DNA of 64,000 nucleotides from Panacibacter microcysteis (GTDB taxonomy: Bacteria > Bacteroidota > Bacteroidia > Chitinophagales > Chitinophagaceae), in contig NZ_JADWYR010000002.1 in assembly GCF_015831355.1 (NCBI RefSeq), positions 744,001 to 808,000 of the forward strand. Reading direction: 5' to 3'. A model generated the notes under the pieces. The model saw only the letters and a program-made list of their open reading frames with translations. It was not told the origin of the DNA and searched no databases. How positions within the stretch are numbered: position 1 is the stretch's first letter; every line of letters begins with the position of its first letter. Both the position numbers and the translations under genes were made by a program. Positions 46,633 through 55,634 of this stretch are shown piece by piece.

Positions 46633-48315
46633 TTATTTAATCTGCGCCTGTTCTTTAACCGTTACGTAATACAGACTTGTAATAAAATTACCATCCAGCA
46701 ACGCTTTATCAGCGGCGCTTACAGACAGTTTTTGCCACTTCGTTGTGGGTTTCAATCTTATATTACCGTTGCCATTATTCAACGCAAGTTGCAAATTAAA
46801 TCCAGGAACACAATCAGACCATTTATAGCAAAAAGTCTTGCCGTCATTGGTATAATAATAATCCAGTTGCGGAATTTGTGTGGTGCGCAGGTACTGGTCA
46901 AACACTTTACTAAAATCTATACCCGATGTTTTGCTGATATATTCTTCCACCTGTTTTGTATCCACCGTCTGGTGATAAAACGTCTTGTTTAAACCTCTTA
47001 ATATTTGCCGCCATTGCCCATCATTGTCAATACTATGCCTGATAGCCTGTAACATATTACCTGCTTTGGGATACATATCTCCGCTGCCTTCTTTATTCAC
47101 ACCGTAAGGGCCAATGATATTTATGTCATTTTGTATACCTTTTCTTGTGCCGGCATTGTATTCATTACCGGCTTTTGCGCCGTAATAATAATCTGTAAAA
47201 AGTGTCTCGCTGTAATTGGTAAAACCTTCATGAACCCACATATCTGCAATATCATTGGACGTGATATTATTGGCAAACCACTCGTGACCACTTTCGTGCA
47301 CAATAATAAAATCCCACTTCAATCCCCAACCGGTTCCAGACAGGTCTCTTCCCAGGTAGCCGTTTAAAAATTTATTGCCATATGCCACCGCACTCTGGTG
47401 TTCCATGCCCAGGTGTGGTGATTGTACCAGTTTGTAACCATCTTCGTAAAAAGGGTAGGGGCCCATCCAATACTCAAAAGCCCGCAGCATCAGCTTCACC
47501 TGTTCAAACTGCTTTTTCGCTTTCGGTATTTCATAATCCAACACCCAGTAACTAAGGTCAAGTTTACCTTTTTCGCCCATAAAAGTATCTGTCCAGTTTT
47601 CGTATTTACCAATGTAAGGAATGATGTTGTAGTTATTAATGGGATTGACAACCTCCCATGTATAGGTGGCCAGGCCGCCATTGGAAGATTTATTCTTTAA
47701 CCTTCCGTTTCCTACACCAATCAATGTATCTGGTACAATCATGGTCAATGTTGCACCGCTATCGGGTTCGTCACTCTGGTGATCTTTGCAAGGGTACCAA
47801 ACACTGGCGCCAAGACCCTGGCAGGCTACACTCATCCATGGCCTGCCGAGCGAATCTTTTTTCCATATCCAGCCGCCATCCCATGGTGGTCTTACTGCTT
47901 CTCTTGGTTTGCCATGATAGTAAACAGTTACATCGTTCACCGCGTTTGCCGGCTGCTTGGGCACATTTACATGCCATGCATTACCATCTTTTGTAAACTG
48001 CAGCGGCCGGTTGCTGTTGCCAAATAAAACACTGTCTATTACCAATGGCTCCTGCAGGTCTATCTGCATAAAGGCGGGGTAGCTGCTTTGTGTAACCTTA
48101 TATTTGATACCTGTTTTACCTGTTATAGTTTTGGTGCTGTAATCGGGCTTTACAGAAATGTCATAATGCAGCACGTTCCACCATGTTCTTTCAGCATTAA
48201 GTGAACCACGCAGTGTATCCTGGTGTGTAAAGGTCGCTTTTTTTTCGCCGAGCTGTGCCTTTACAAAACCTGCAGATGAAGCCGTACACAACAGTAAAAC
48301 AAGTATTTTCTTCAT
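46633..48315 (-). CDS. M1-family metallopeptidase (aminopeptidase) 1, exported
   Basis: Zinc aminopeptidase of 560 residues with signal peptide (MKKILVLLLCTASSAGFVKA). The zinc motif HESGH (340-344) is followed after 18 residues by Glu363 (HEGFTNYSE), the exact M1 spacing. The exopeptidase motif is GMEH at 303-306, with His for the usual Asn of GxMEN. N-terminal part is the beta-sandwich domain; the C-terminal part ends near LALNNG strands without the long helical domain of APN, so it is a short two- or three-domain form. It should act in the periplasm on peptides. Confidence 0.92.
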   Translation of the reverse strand: MKKILVLLLCTASSAGFVKAQLGEKKATFTHQDTLRGSLNAERTWWNVLHYDISVKPDYSTKTITGKTGIKYKVTQSSYPAFMQIDLQEPLVIDSVLFGNSNRPLQFTKDGNAWHVNVPKQPANAVNDVTVYYHGKPREAVRPPWDGGWIWKKDSLGRPWMSVACQGLGASVWYPCKDHQSDEPDSGATLTMIVPDTLIGVGNGRLKNKSSNGGLATYTWEVVNPINNYNIIPYIGKYENWTDTFMGEKGKLDLSYWVLDYEIPKAKKQFEQVKLMLRAFEYWMGPYPFYEDGYKLVQSPHLGMEHQSAVAYGNKFLNGYLGRDLSGTGWGLKWDFIIVHESGHEWFANNITSNDIADMWVHEGFTNYSETLFTDYYYGAKAGNEYNAGTRKGIQNDINIIGPYGVNKEGSGDMYPKAGNMLQAIRHSIDNDGQWRQILRGLNKTFYHQTVDTKQVEEYISKTSGIDFSKVFDQYLRTTQIPQLDYYYTNDGKTFCYKWSDCVPGFNLQLALNNGNGNIRLKPTTKWQKLSVSAADKALLDGNFITSLYYVTVKEQAQIK

Positions 48316-48394
48316 GCGATAAAAATAGGATATTCGATGCTGTCTCAGTTCTAAAATTTATGAATGGAACAATGGATTTAAACCAGCAACAGGG

Positions 48395-48503
48395 CTATAC
48401 GCAACCGCAGCAAAACTGCGCCCGTTGCCCAATAGCATTGTTGCCGCTGAAGAGTGCGACGCAACAGGTGTTCAATCTTTATTCAACAGCCCGGCTCATA
48501 CAT
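48395..48503 (+). repeat. dispersed repeat, A arm with body and right end (locus R17)
   Basis: Plus-strand arm GAAGAGTGCGACGCAACAGG at 48449-48468, with the body on the complement (GGGCAACGGGCGCAG) and the outer end AACAGCCCGGCTCATACATG. The probable GTG start of the next gene lies at its right edge. Confidence 0.75.
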
Positions 48504-50105
48504 GTATTTTTTCTATTATGTATACTCTTGTCATGCGCCCGTAAACAGCAAAATGACCAACAGGTTTTTTATTACAACGAAACAACCGGCGTGGCCACGC
48601 TGGATCCTGCGTTTGCCCGCAACCAAAGCATTATGTGGGTAACACACCAGTTATACAATACCATTGTAGAAATGGACGCTGACCTGAACATTGCACCCTC
48701 CCTGGCAAAAACATGGGAGATAAGTGCTGACAGGCTTATCTATACTTTTCACCTGCGAAAGGATGTATACTTTAATGATGACAATGTTTTTGAAGGCGGG
48801 AAAGGCAGACTGCTTACTGCAAACGATGTGGTATATAGCCTGCAAAGAATAGTGGATACAAAAACTGCCAGCAGTGGCGCATGGATATTTAATAACCGTG
48901 TTGATGCGGTAAATGGTTTTACCGCAATAAACGATTCCACTTTTCAGCTAACACTATTGAGGCCGTTTCAACCAATACTTGGTATTCTTACCATGCAGTA
49001 TTGCAGCGTTGTTGCGAGAGAAGCTGTAGAAAAATATGGTAATGATTTTCGCAGCCATCCATGTGGCAGCGGGCCTTTCAGGCTTAAATACTGGGATGAA
49101 GGACAGGCTATGGTGCTGGAGAAGAACAAACAATACTGGGAGAAAGATGAAACAGGCAAACAGCTTCCTTACCTCGATGCTGTGAAGATCAGTTTCTATG
49201 ATAACAAAGCCACCGAATTTCTGGAATTCAGGCAAAAGCGGCTCAGCTTTATCAATGACATTGACCCTTCTTTTAAAGACGAAGTGCTTACCAAAAAAGG
49301 CACACTGCGCAACGAATGGAAAGATAAAATACTGCTGGATAAACATGCTTACCTGAATACTGAATATTTCGGCATACTGGTAGATACGCAAAATGCACTG
49401 GTGAAAAATTCGCCCCTGAAAACAAAAGCTGTGAGACAGGCCATTAATTATTGCATCAACAGGCAGCAACTGATGATGTACATGCGTAACTCTATAGGTA
49501 CTGCAGCTACTGCGGGTATAGTACCAAAAGGATTACCATCGAATAACACCGCAACAATAACCGGGTATCAATATGACCCTGCAAGGGCGGCGCAGTTGTT
49601 AAGGCAGGCGGGCATTGACAGGAAAAACGCGCCGGTAATAAAACTGCTTACAATTCCTGTTTATGCAGATATAGCAAGTTTCGTAGCAAAACAAGCGGCC
49701 GATATTGGTTTGGTTATACAGGTGGAGGTAATACAAAAAAGTTTATTGCTGCAGCAAACGGCGAAAGAGCAGGCGCCTTTTTTCAGGGCAAGCTGGATTG
49801 CCGATTACCCGGATGCGGAAAATTACATGACTATGTTTTACAGCAAAAACCCGGCTCCGCCCAATTATACACGCTACAACAATCCATTTTTTGATGCATT
49901 GTACGAAGAGGCTTTGCAGGAAACCAATGACTCACTCAGGTATGCATTGTACAGGAAAATGGACCAGTTGGTAATAGATGATGCACCTGTTGTGCCGTTG
50001 TTTTATGATGAGGTTATTCATCTTGTAAACAAAGAAGTAGTGGGCTTTCCTGCAAATGCACTTAACCTGCTCGAACTTAGAAGAACACAGGTAAAGAAGC
50101 AATAA
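48468..50105 (+). CDS. peptide/nickel-type ABC substrate-binding lipoprotein (SBP_bac_5)
   Basis: Solute-binding protein of 545 residues. The longest frame begins at 48255, inside the M1 gene, and crosses a repeat; no ATG directly precedes the signal sequence, so the GTG at 48468 (lipobox ILLSC, Cys23) is chosen. The mature part follows the DppA/OppA layout: ETTGVATLDPAFA, LNIAPSLAKTWEIS, FHLRKDVYFND, LTANDVVYSLQRI, then HPCGSGPFRLKYWDEGQAM, and RQAINYCINRQQL. The C-terminal lobe has YPDAENYMTMFY and ends with APVVPLFYDEVIHL. No permease or ATPase genes of the peptide-transport type adjoin it, so it may be an orphan binding protein. Confidence 0.88.
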   Translation: MFNLYSTARLIHVFFLLCILLSCARKQQNDQQVFYYNETTGVATLDPAFARNQSIMWVTHQLYNTIVEMDADLNIAPSLAKTWEISADRLIYTFHLRKDVYFNDDNVFEGGKGRLLTANDVVYSLQRIVDTKTASSGAWIFNNRVDAVNGFTAINDSTFQLTLLRPFQPILGILTMQYCSVVAREAVEKYGNDFRSHPCGSGPFRLKYWDEGQAMVLEKNKQYWEKDETGKQLPYLDAVKISFYDNKATEFLEFRQKRLSFINDIDPSFKDEVLTKKGTLRNEWKDKILLDKHAYLNTEYFGILVDTQNALVKNSPLKTKAVRQAINYCINRQQLMMYMRNSIGTAATAGIVPKGLPSNNTATITGYQYDPARAAQLLRQAGIDRKNAPVIKLLTIPVYADIASFVAKQAADIGLVIQVEVIQKSLLLQQTAKEQAPFFRASWIADYPDAENYMTMFYSKNPAPPNYTRYNNPFFDALYEEALQETNDSLRYALYRKMDQLVIDDAPVVPLFYDEVIHLVNKEVVGFPANALNLLELRRTQVKKQ

Positions 50106-50318
50106 GATATGTACAAAATGAGCGGGAACGTGTTAATAATTCTTGGCAGTAGTATGTAGTTGTTACATCGTTCAACCGCTGTTGCCCGATTATTGCTATG
50201 TCTTGCAGGTGTGCGAAACACGGATGGGGGATAAGCCATAGCAGGTGATGGAATGAAAGATTCAACACTACTCAAAAATTTAGAATGCCTTCTTTTCATT
50301 AGTTTTGCCACTTCGATT

Positions 50319-51620
50319 ATGACAGAAATACTTATAATACTTGGTCTTGTTATTCTTAACGGGGTCTTTTCAATGGCTGAAATAGCCCTGGTCTCGGCAA
50401 GAAAAGCAAGGCTTGAAGGACAGGCGAATAAAGGAGATTCAAGGGCACGGGAAGCATTAAAACTCGCAAACCATCCTGATACATTTCTTTCAACAGTACA
50501 GATAGGCATTACACTGATTGGTATTTTGACCGGTATATTCTCCGGCGAGAATATCAAAGATGATATTGTTGTATTCTTACAGAAATATCCGGCCATTGCG
50601 CCATACAGCAGCGGTGCTGCAACAGCGATCGTAGTAATCATCATTACTTATCTTTCGCTTGTTATTGGAGAACTGGTGCCCAAAAGAATCGGGCTTAGCA
50701 ATCCTGAAGGTATCGCCAAAGCACTGGCCGGGCCAATGAGTGTATTATCCAAAATCACTTATCCTTTTATATGGTTGCTTACCAAATCAAGCCACTTTCT
50801 CATCAAACTGTTTGGTATAAAAGGAAACGATAACCAGGTTACTGAAGAAGAGATAAAAGCTATTATAAGTGAAGGTACGGAGCAGGGTACGATTGATGAA
50901 GCGGAACAGCAGATCATCGAACGTGTTTTTCACCTGGGCGACAGGAACATTACTTCTTTGATGACGCATCGCAGCGACATTGTGTGGCTGGATGTTAACA
51001 GCAGTGTGGGCGCCATCAAAGAATTGTCTGACGATATGGTACACTCTGTTTACCCGGTGTGTGACGGAACGATCGACGCCGTTAAAGGCGTTGTTTCATT
51101 GAAGGATATATTCAGGTCTGCACCTGAAACATTGCTGAAAGATATTATGCATGCGGCCTTTTATGTGCCCGAAAACAACTCTGCATACCAGTTGCTGGAA
51201 AAGTTTAAAGAATCCAAGAGGCATTATGCTTTTATAGTAGATGAATATGGCACATTGCAGGGCATCATTACATTGAATGATATATTGCAGGCAATCGTGG
51301 GAGATATTTCTGAACCAAATGATGAAGAATATGAGATCATCAGGCGGGATGATGGTTCTTACCTGATTGATGCGCAGATATCTTACTATAACTTTCTCTC
51401 ATATTTTGAGAAAACTGACTGGATGGAAGACAGCGACCAGGAATTTGATACACTGGCAGGGTTTATACTCGATAACCTGGAGCGTATACCTGTAACCGGA
51501 GACAAGTTTGACTGGCGCGGTTTTACTTTCGAGATCATAGACATGGATAACCACCGTATAGATAAACTACTCGTTACACTCTCAGACAAACTAAAGAAAG
51601 AACTGGAAGAAGACCTCTAG
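50319..51620 (+). CDS. CNNM/CorC-type membrane protein (DUF21-CBS pair-CorC_HlyC)
   Basis: Protein of 433 residues. The ATG at 50319 gives MTEILIILGLVILNGVFSMA, the standard start; the frame is also open from 50253. Residues 1-195 form the DUF21 transmembrane domain (AEIALVSARKARLEGQ, ELVPKRIGLSNPEGIA). Residues 210-335 are a CBS-domain pair (MTHRSDIVWLDV, FIVDEYGTLQGIITLNDI), and 350-430 the CorC_HlyC domain (LAGFILDNLERIP). Members were long called haemolysins but are linked to Mg or Co efflux and to stress tolerance. It ends 6 bases from the convergent DUF6702 gene. Confidence 0.93.
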   Translation: MTEILIILGLVILNGVFSMAEIALVSARKARLEGQANKGDSRAREALKLANHPDTFLSTVQIGITLIGILTGIFSGENIKDDIVVFLQKYPAIAPYSSGAATAIVVIIITYLSLVIGELVPKRIGLSNPEGIAKALAGPMSVLSKITYPFIWLLTKSSHFLIKLFGIKGNDNQVTEEEIKAIISEGTEQGTIDEAEQQIIERVFHLGDRNITSLMTHRSDIVWLDVNSSVGAIKELSDDMVHSVYPVCDGTIDAVKGVVSLKDIFRSAPETLLKDIMHAAFYVPENNSAYQLLEKFKESKRHYAFIVDEYGTLQGIITLNDILQAIVGDISEPNDEEYEIIRRDDGSYLIDAQISYYNFLSYFEKTDWMEDSDQEFDTLAGFILDNLERIPVTGDKFDWRGFTFEIIDMDNHRIDKLLVTLSDKLKKELEEDL

Positions 51621-51626
51621 CTGCTA

Positions 51627-52115
51627 CTAAAATGTAAACACGGCAATGTTTTCAGGATAATTCAGTTTGTTGCTTTTTTCTGCTTCTTTTACTTTCACGT
51701 GCATCATGTTTATCTGGTTGTTATTGTACTCATGCAACAGGTCATTCATAATAGCAAGCTTATTAACCTGCGCTACCTGTTGTACTTCAAAGTAAGACCA
51801 GATACTTTCACTTTGTTGCTCATAACCTACGAAATTCAGTTGCACCGGTTTGTCATTTACTTTCAACTGTAGGTGTTGCTGTATGTAAGCGCTTACATAT
51901 TTATTCATCAGTTCCTGGTTGGCCGGGTACAATATGTCTATCTTATCCTGGTGGCTTTTGCGCAGTGTTTGCTCAAAGTCATCTGTAAAAATTCTTACAC
52001 TTATTTCAAGCGATTTGTTTTTGTCATTGTAGTTGATATCGGTCATTGATACATAAAAAGGATGAATCATTGCAGTATATGCAATCAAAAGCCACTGATG
52101 TAAAATAGTTGCCAT
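51627..52115 (-). CDS. DUF6702 family protein
   Basis: Protein of 162 residues with a short hydrophobic N-terminus, probably exported. Characteristic are IHPFYVSMTDINYND, LEISVRIFTDDFEQTL and a final segment ESIWSYFEVQQ. The family is found only in Bacteroidota as far as I know and has no assigned function. It is transcribed away from a HupE-like gene 125 bases away. In many relatives the DUF6702 gene sits beside HupE/UreJ and M1 peptidase genes, and the same set occurs here (52240 and 53079), which hints at a joint function in metal or peptide handling; this is recollection and inference, not shown by sequence. Confidence 0.8.
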   Translation of the reverse strand: MATILHQWLLIAYTAMIHPFYVSMTDINYNDKNKSLEISVRIFTDDFEQTLRKSHQDKIDILYPANQELMNKYVSAYIQQHLQLKVNDKPVQLNFVGYEQQSESIWSYFEVQQVAQVNKLAIMNDLLHEYNNNQINMMHVKVKEAEKSNKLNYPENIAVFTF

Positions 52116-52213
52116 TCAACAAGATTTTTTTACCAGCACAAAAGTGCGTTTTAAATTGAATGCTTTATTTTATTTTTCGTTAAAACCCGCAATATATCAG
52201 TTCTTTAAACGAC

Positions 52214-52221
52214 TATATTTG
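52214..52221 (+). promoter_or_regulatory. -7 box TATATTTG before the HupE gene
   Basis: Exact match to TAnnTTTG, 18 bases before the ATG at 52240. It supports that start over the upstream frame from 52144, which would begin before the promoter. Confidence 0.55.
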
Positions 52222-52239
52222 CAGCTTTGGCCGACGCAC

Positions 52240-52818
52240 ATGAGTGATTTCAGCATGTTTTTCCCGATGGGCATTGAGCATATAACCGACCTCAATGGCA
52301 TTGATCACATTTTATTTATAGCAGCACTTTGTTTACGTTATGTAATCAGCGACTGGAAGAAACTGCTCATCCTGGTTACGGCATTTACCATTGGGCATTC
52401 AATAACACTTGCACTTAGCGCGTTGAATATTATTGAAGTGCCGCAGGCCATTACAGAGTTCTTTATTGCGGTAACAATCGTTATAACAGCATGCAGCAAT
52501 TGCTTTGTAAAAGATTTCAGTTTTACAGGCAAATACCCGGTTATTTATTTTTTCGCGTTGTTCTTTGGTTTAATTCATGGCCTTGGTTTCAGCACATTGC
52601 TAAAAAGTATGTTAGGTAAAGATCAAAGCATTGTAGTACAGTTGCTGGCATTTAACCTTGGGCTCGAAGTAGGGCAGCTTTTAATTGTAACCTGCATATT
52701 GCTCTTTTCTTTTTTGCTGGTAAACATGCTAAGCGTAAACAGGAAGTATTATTTATTGTTTGTAAGTGGCGGTATAGCAGCGTTGGCTTTAGAAATGGCG
52801 CTGCAACGAATACCATAA
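52240..52818 (+). CDS. HupE/UreJ family membrane protein
   Basis: Membrane protein of 192 residues with 6-7 TM helices. The ATG at 52240 gives MSDFSMFFPMGIEHITDLNG, with GIDHILFIAAL next; the longer frame from 52144 adds a sequence upstream of the promoter. HGLGF and TAFTIGHSITL are the family's conserved His-bearing motifs, likely metal-binding in HupE/UreJ, which are nickel transporters or permease-like proteins. Here no urease or hydrogenase genes adjoin, so a metal-uptake role is a guess. It is divergent from DUF6702. Confidence 0.82.
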   Translation: MSDFSMFFPMGIEHITDLNGIDHILFIAALCLRYVISDWKKLLILVTAFTIGHSITLALSALNIIEVPQAITEFFIAVTIVITACSNCFVKDFSFTGKYPVIYFFALFFGLIHGLGFSTLLKSMLGKDQSIVVQLLAFNLGLEVGQLLIVTCILLFSFLLVNMLSVNRKYYLLFVSGGIAALALEMALQRIP

Positions 52819-52825
52819 TTGTTTT

Positions 52826-53060
52826 GAGCCCGGCTGCAGTACATTTGGCATCGCCTGTTGCGTCGCACACTTGTACTGTTGAACCACAGGTGATCAGCGA
52901 TGCAGGATGCAAAAACCGTTCAGGGCTTTGCAAATATCCAGGCAAATGCCCGGCCCCGGGATATCTGGTAAACCGCAACGCTACAGTCGCCATAAAAACG
53001 GAACCCTGAAGTGAGTGACACAACAGTCGATGCCACGAAGAACGAATGCTTGTAACATAA
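52826..53060. repeat. dispersed repeat, complete A/B inverted pair (locus R18)
   Basis: Left A arm 52853-52878 (minus, CACACTTG variant), right B arm 53007-53030 (plus). Left outer flank GAGCCCGGCTGCAG, right end CTTGTAACATAAAA. Inside, 52979-52998 is an exact inverse copy of 20 bases that recur at 55567-55586 (locus R19). Confidence 0.85.
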
Positions 53061-53078
53061 AAAATAAACAGTCAACAC

Positions 53079-55442
53079 ATGATGATGAGAAAACTAATGT
53101 TTTGCACGGTAGCCCTGCTGGTTGTACAAACGGCAATGGCCCAGAACATTCAGAACAATCCCGGTTCAAATCATGGCAATAAGTTTGAACAACTGGGAAC
53201 CATTCTTCCCACACCCAACGAATATCGTACGGCGAGCGGCGCACCGGGGCCAAAGTACTGGCAGCAACGTTGCGATTACGATATTACCTGCTCGCTCGAT
53301 GAGAAGAACCTGAAGCTGACCGGCAGCGAAAAAGTTACTTACTTCAACAACTCACCGGATGTGCTTACCTACCTGTGGCTTCAGCTCGACGAAAACCAGC
53401 ACAGCAGTGTAAACAATTCCGGCTACCAGAACAGCAGTTCCATGCAGCAGAATGTAAGTCTTACGTTGCTGGAAAGAATGGAAGAAAACAAAACAGACAA
53501 CGGCTACGGTGATAAGATTGCAAAAATTACAGATGCTAGCGGCAAATCATTAAAATACACCGTAAACAAAACCATGATGCGTGTAGAGTTGCCTGCGCCG
53601 TTAAAACCCGGCCAGCAATTTATATTTAATGTTGACTGGAGCTACAATATTTCTGACCGCTTTAAATACAATGGCCGTGGCGGGTACGAGTTCTTCCCGG
53701 AAGATGGCAACTACCTATTTACCATGACACAGTGGTATCCCCGTCTTTGCGTGTACAGCGATTTCCAGGGCTGGCAGAATCACCAGTTTGCGGGCAGCGG
53801 CGAATTTGCTTTAACCTTTGGCAACTTTAAGGTGCAGATGACTGTTCCTGCAGACCATATGGTGGGCTCCACCGGCGAGTGCCAGAATTATGCACAGGTT
53901 TTATCTGCCACACAAATGAGCCGCTGGCAGAAAGCCCAAACCGCCAAAGAACCTTTACAGATTGTAACGCTTGATGAGGCAAAAGCAGCAGAAAGCAAAA
54001 AAAGTACAGCTACAAAAACATGGATATTCAAAGCTGATATGGTGCGTGACTTTGCATGGACATCGAGCCGCAAATTTTTATGGGATGCAATGCCCGCCTT
54101 TGTGGAAGGCAAAAAAGTAATGTGTATGAGCTTTTATGGTAAGGAAGCTTATGGCCTTTACAGCAAGTACTCCACCAAAATGGTGGCACATACCATTAAG
54201 TCTTACTCAAAATTTACTATTCCATATCCTTACCCCGTTGCCCAAAGCATAGAGGCCAGCAATGGTATGGAATACCCGATGATTTGTTTTAATTACGGCC
54301 GTACAGAGAAAGATGGCACCTATAGTGAAGCCACCAAAAACGGCATGATCGGCGTAATCATCCACGAAGTAGGGCACAATTTCTTCCCGATGATCGTAAA
54401 CAGCGATGAGCGCCAGTGGACATGGATGGATGAAGGCCTCAACACTTTCTGCGAATACCTGACAGAAGAATTGTACGACAACAAGTTTCCATCGCGTCGC
54501 GGGCCGGCCCATACAATTGTTGATTACATGAAAATGCCAAAAGATCAGCTGGAACCGATCATGACCAACAGCGAAAACATCATCCAGTTTGGGCCAAACG
54601 CATACTCTAAACCTGCTACAGGGTTAAACATCCTCCGCGAAACGATCATGGGCCGCGAACTGTTTGATTATGCATTTAAAACATATGCTCAGCGCTGGGC
54701 CTTCAAACATCCGACACCTGCTGACCTTTTCCGCACTATGGAAGATGCGAGTGCAGAAGATCTTGACTGGTTCTGGAGAGGCTGGTTTTACAGTATAGAC
54801 GCCTGCGATATTTCCATCGACAGTGTAAAAGCATTCAAAGCCGACCTTAACGGGCAGGTTAAATTGCGGACACCGGGAGAAAAACCACTCGACAAACCTG
54901 CCGTACCAGTGTTTGACGATATTTCCAAAGTAAGAAACAGGGAAGACAAAGCGATCCACTTTCTTTCTGATACCGATACTACTTTGCGCGACTTTTACTG
55001 GCGCTACGACCGGGGTATGGAGCCATACGATTCCACTTATAAATTCCAGGGTAAACCTGTTGAAATAGAAGAGATTGACAACGCTACCAAACAAAAATAT
55101 GCAGGTAAATACCTGTACGAAGTCTCATTTTCCAATAAAGGCGGCCTGGTAATGCCGATCATCGTAGAATGGACCTTTGCAGACGGAACAAAAGAAACCG
55201 AACGCATTGCAGTACAAATCTGGCGCAAAGATGAAAATCACGTTTCGAAAGTGTTTATGAAAGATAAAGAAGTGGTATCTGTGCAGTTAGACCCGATGAA
55301 AGAAACGGCAGATATCAATCTTACGAATAATAGCTGGCCAAAAATTGAAACGGTAAATAATTTTAACCTGTTTAAAATGAAACAGGCTGCGCGTGGCCAG
55401 TCACAAGGTTTAAATCCAATGCAGAAAGCTGCACAGAAATAG
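53079..55442 (+). CDS. M1-family metallopeptidase 2, exported
   Basis: Large M1 peptidase of 787 residues with signal peptide (MMMRKLMFCTVALLVVQTAM and AQ). HEVGH at 429-433 is followed by Glu452 (MDEGLNTFCEY) after exactly 18 residues. The exopeptidase region is NGMEYP at 395-400. The start has QQRCDYDITCSLDEKNLKLT, a beta-sandwich typical of the family. The long C-terminal part contains DISIDSVKAF and IIVEWTFADGTKE strands and no TM helix. It is probably periplasmic or outer-membrane associated and may degrade peptides for nutrition, which fits a proteolytic Bacteroidota lifestyle. Only 36% or so of its length matches the compact first M1, so they are separate lineages, judged by eye. Confidence 0.9.
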   Translation: MMMRKLMFCTVALLVVQTAMAQNIQNNPGSNHGNKFEQLGTILPTPNEYRTASGAPGPKYWQQRCDYDITCSLDEKNLKLTGSEKVTYFNNSPDVLTYLWLQLDENQHSSVNNSGYQNSSSMQQNVSLTLLERMEENKTDNGYGDKIAKITDASGKSLKYTVNKTMMRVELPAPLKPGQQFIFNVDWSYNISDRFKYNGRGGYEFFPEDGNYLFTMTQWYPRLCVYSDFQGWQNHQFAGSGEFALTFGNFKVQMTVPADHMVGSTGECQNYAQVLSATQMSRWQKAQTAKEPLQIVTLDEAKAAESKKSTATKTWIFKADMVRDFAWTSSRKFLWDAMPAFVEGKKVMCMSFYGKEAYGLYSKYSTKMVAHTIKSYSKFTIPYPYPVAQSIEASNGMEYPMICFNYGRTEKDGTYSEATKNGMIGVIIHEVGHNFFPMIVNSDERQWTWMDEGLNTFCEYLTEELYDNKFPSRRGPAHTIVDYMKMPKDQLEPIMTNSENIIQFGPNAYSKPATGLNILRETIMGRELFDYAFKTYAQRWAFKHPTPADLFRTMEDASAEDLDWFWRGWFYSIDACDISIDSVKAFKADLNGQVKLRTPGEKPLDKPAVPVFDDISKVRNREDKAIHFLSDTDTTLRDFYWRYDRGMEPYDSTYKFQGKPVEIEEIDNATKQKYAGKYLYEVSFSNKGGLVMPIIVEWTFADGTKETERIAVQIWRKDENHVSKVFMKDKEVVSVQLDPMKETADINLTNNSWPKIETVNNFNLFKMKQAARGQSQGLNPMQKAAQK

Positions 55443-55471
55443 TTGTTGTTAGTTGCTCACTCGTTCAAGGG

Positions 55472-55508
55472 ACAAACCACTTCGAAAGAAGTGGTTTTGT
55501 CGTTTTTT
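55472..55508 (+). terminator. terminator after M1 peptidase 2
   Basis: Stem AAACCACTTC (55474-55483) pairs with GAAGTGGTTT (55488-55497) around a GAAA loop, followed by TGTCGTTTTTT. It lies 30 bases after the stop. Confidence 0.75.
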
Positions 55509-55510
55509 GG

Positions 55511-55600
55511 GGCAGGCTTTTGTTTTTCATGGCATCGCCGGTTGTGTCACTCACTTGTACGTTCTGTTTTTATGGCGACTGTAGCGTTCCGGTTACCCGG
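55511..55600 (-). repeat. dispersed repeat, single B arm with body (locus R19)
   Basis: Minus-strand B arm at 55538-55562, followed by GTTCTGTTTTTATGGCGACT, a body segment shared with R18 (55567-55586). Outer flank GGCAGGCTTTTGTTTTTCAT. Confidence 0.75.
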
Positions 55601-55634
55601 TGTTGTTGCGGGTATTGTTGGAGAAAGAAGTTAT

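Noticed and set aside
48255-48467. Upstream extension of the binding-protein gene
   Set aside because: It overlaps the start of the M1 gene, passes through a repeat and would place the lipoprotein signal in the middle of the protein.
52144-52239. N-terminal extension of the HupE gene
   Set aside because: It contains the predicted -7 promoter box and lacks family similarity; the ATG at 52240 fits better.
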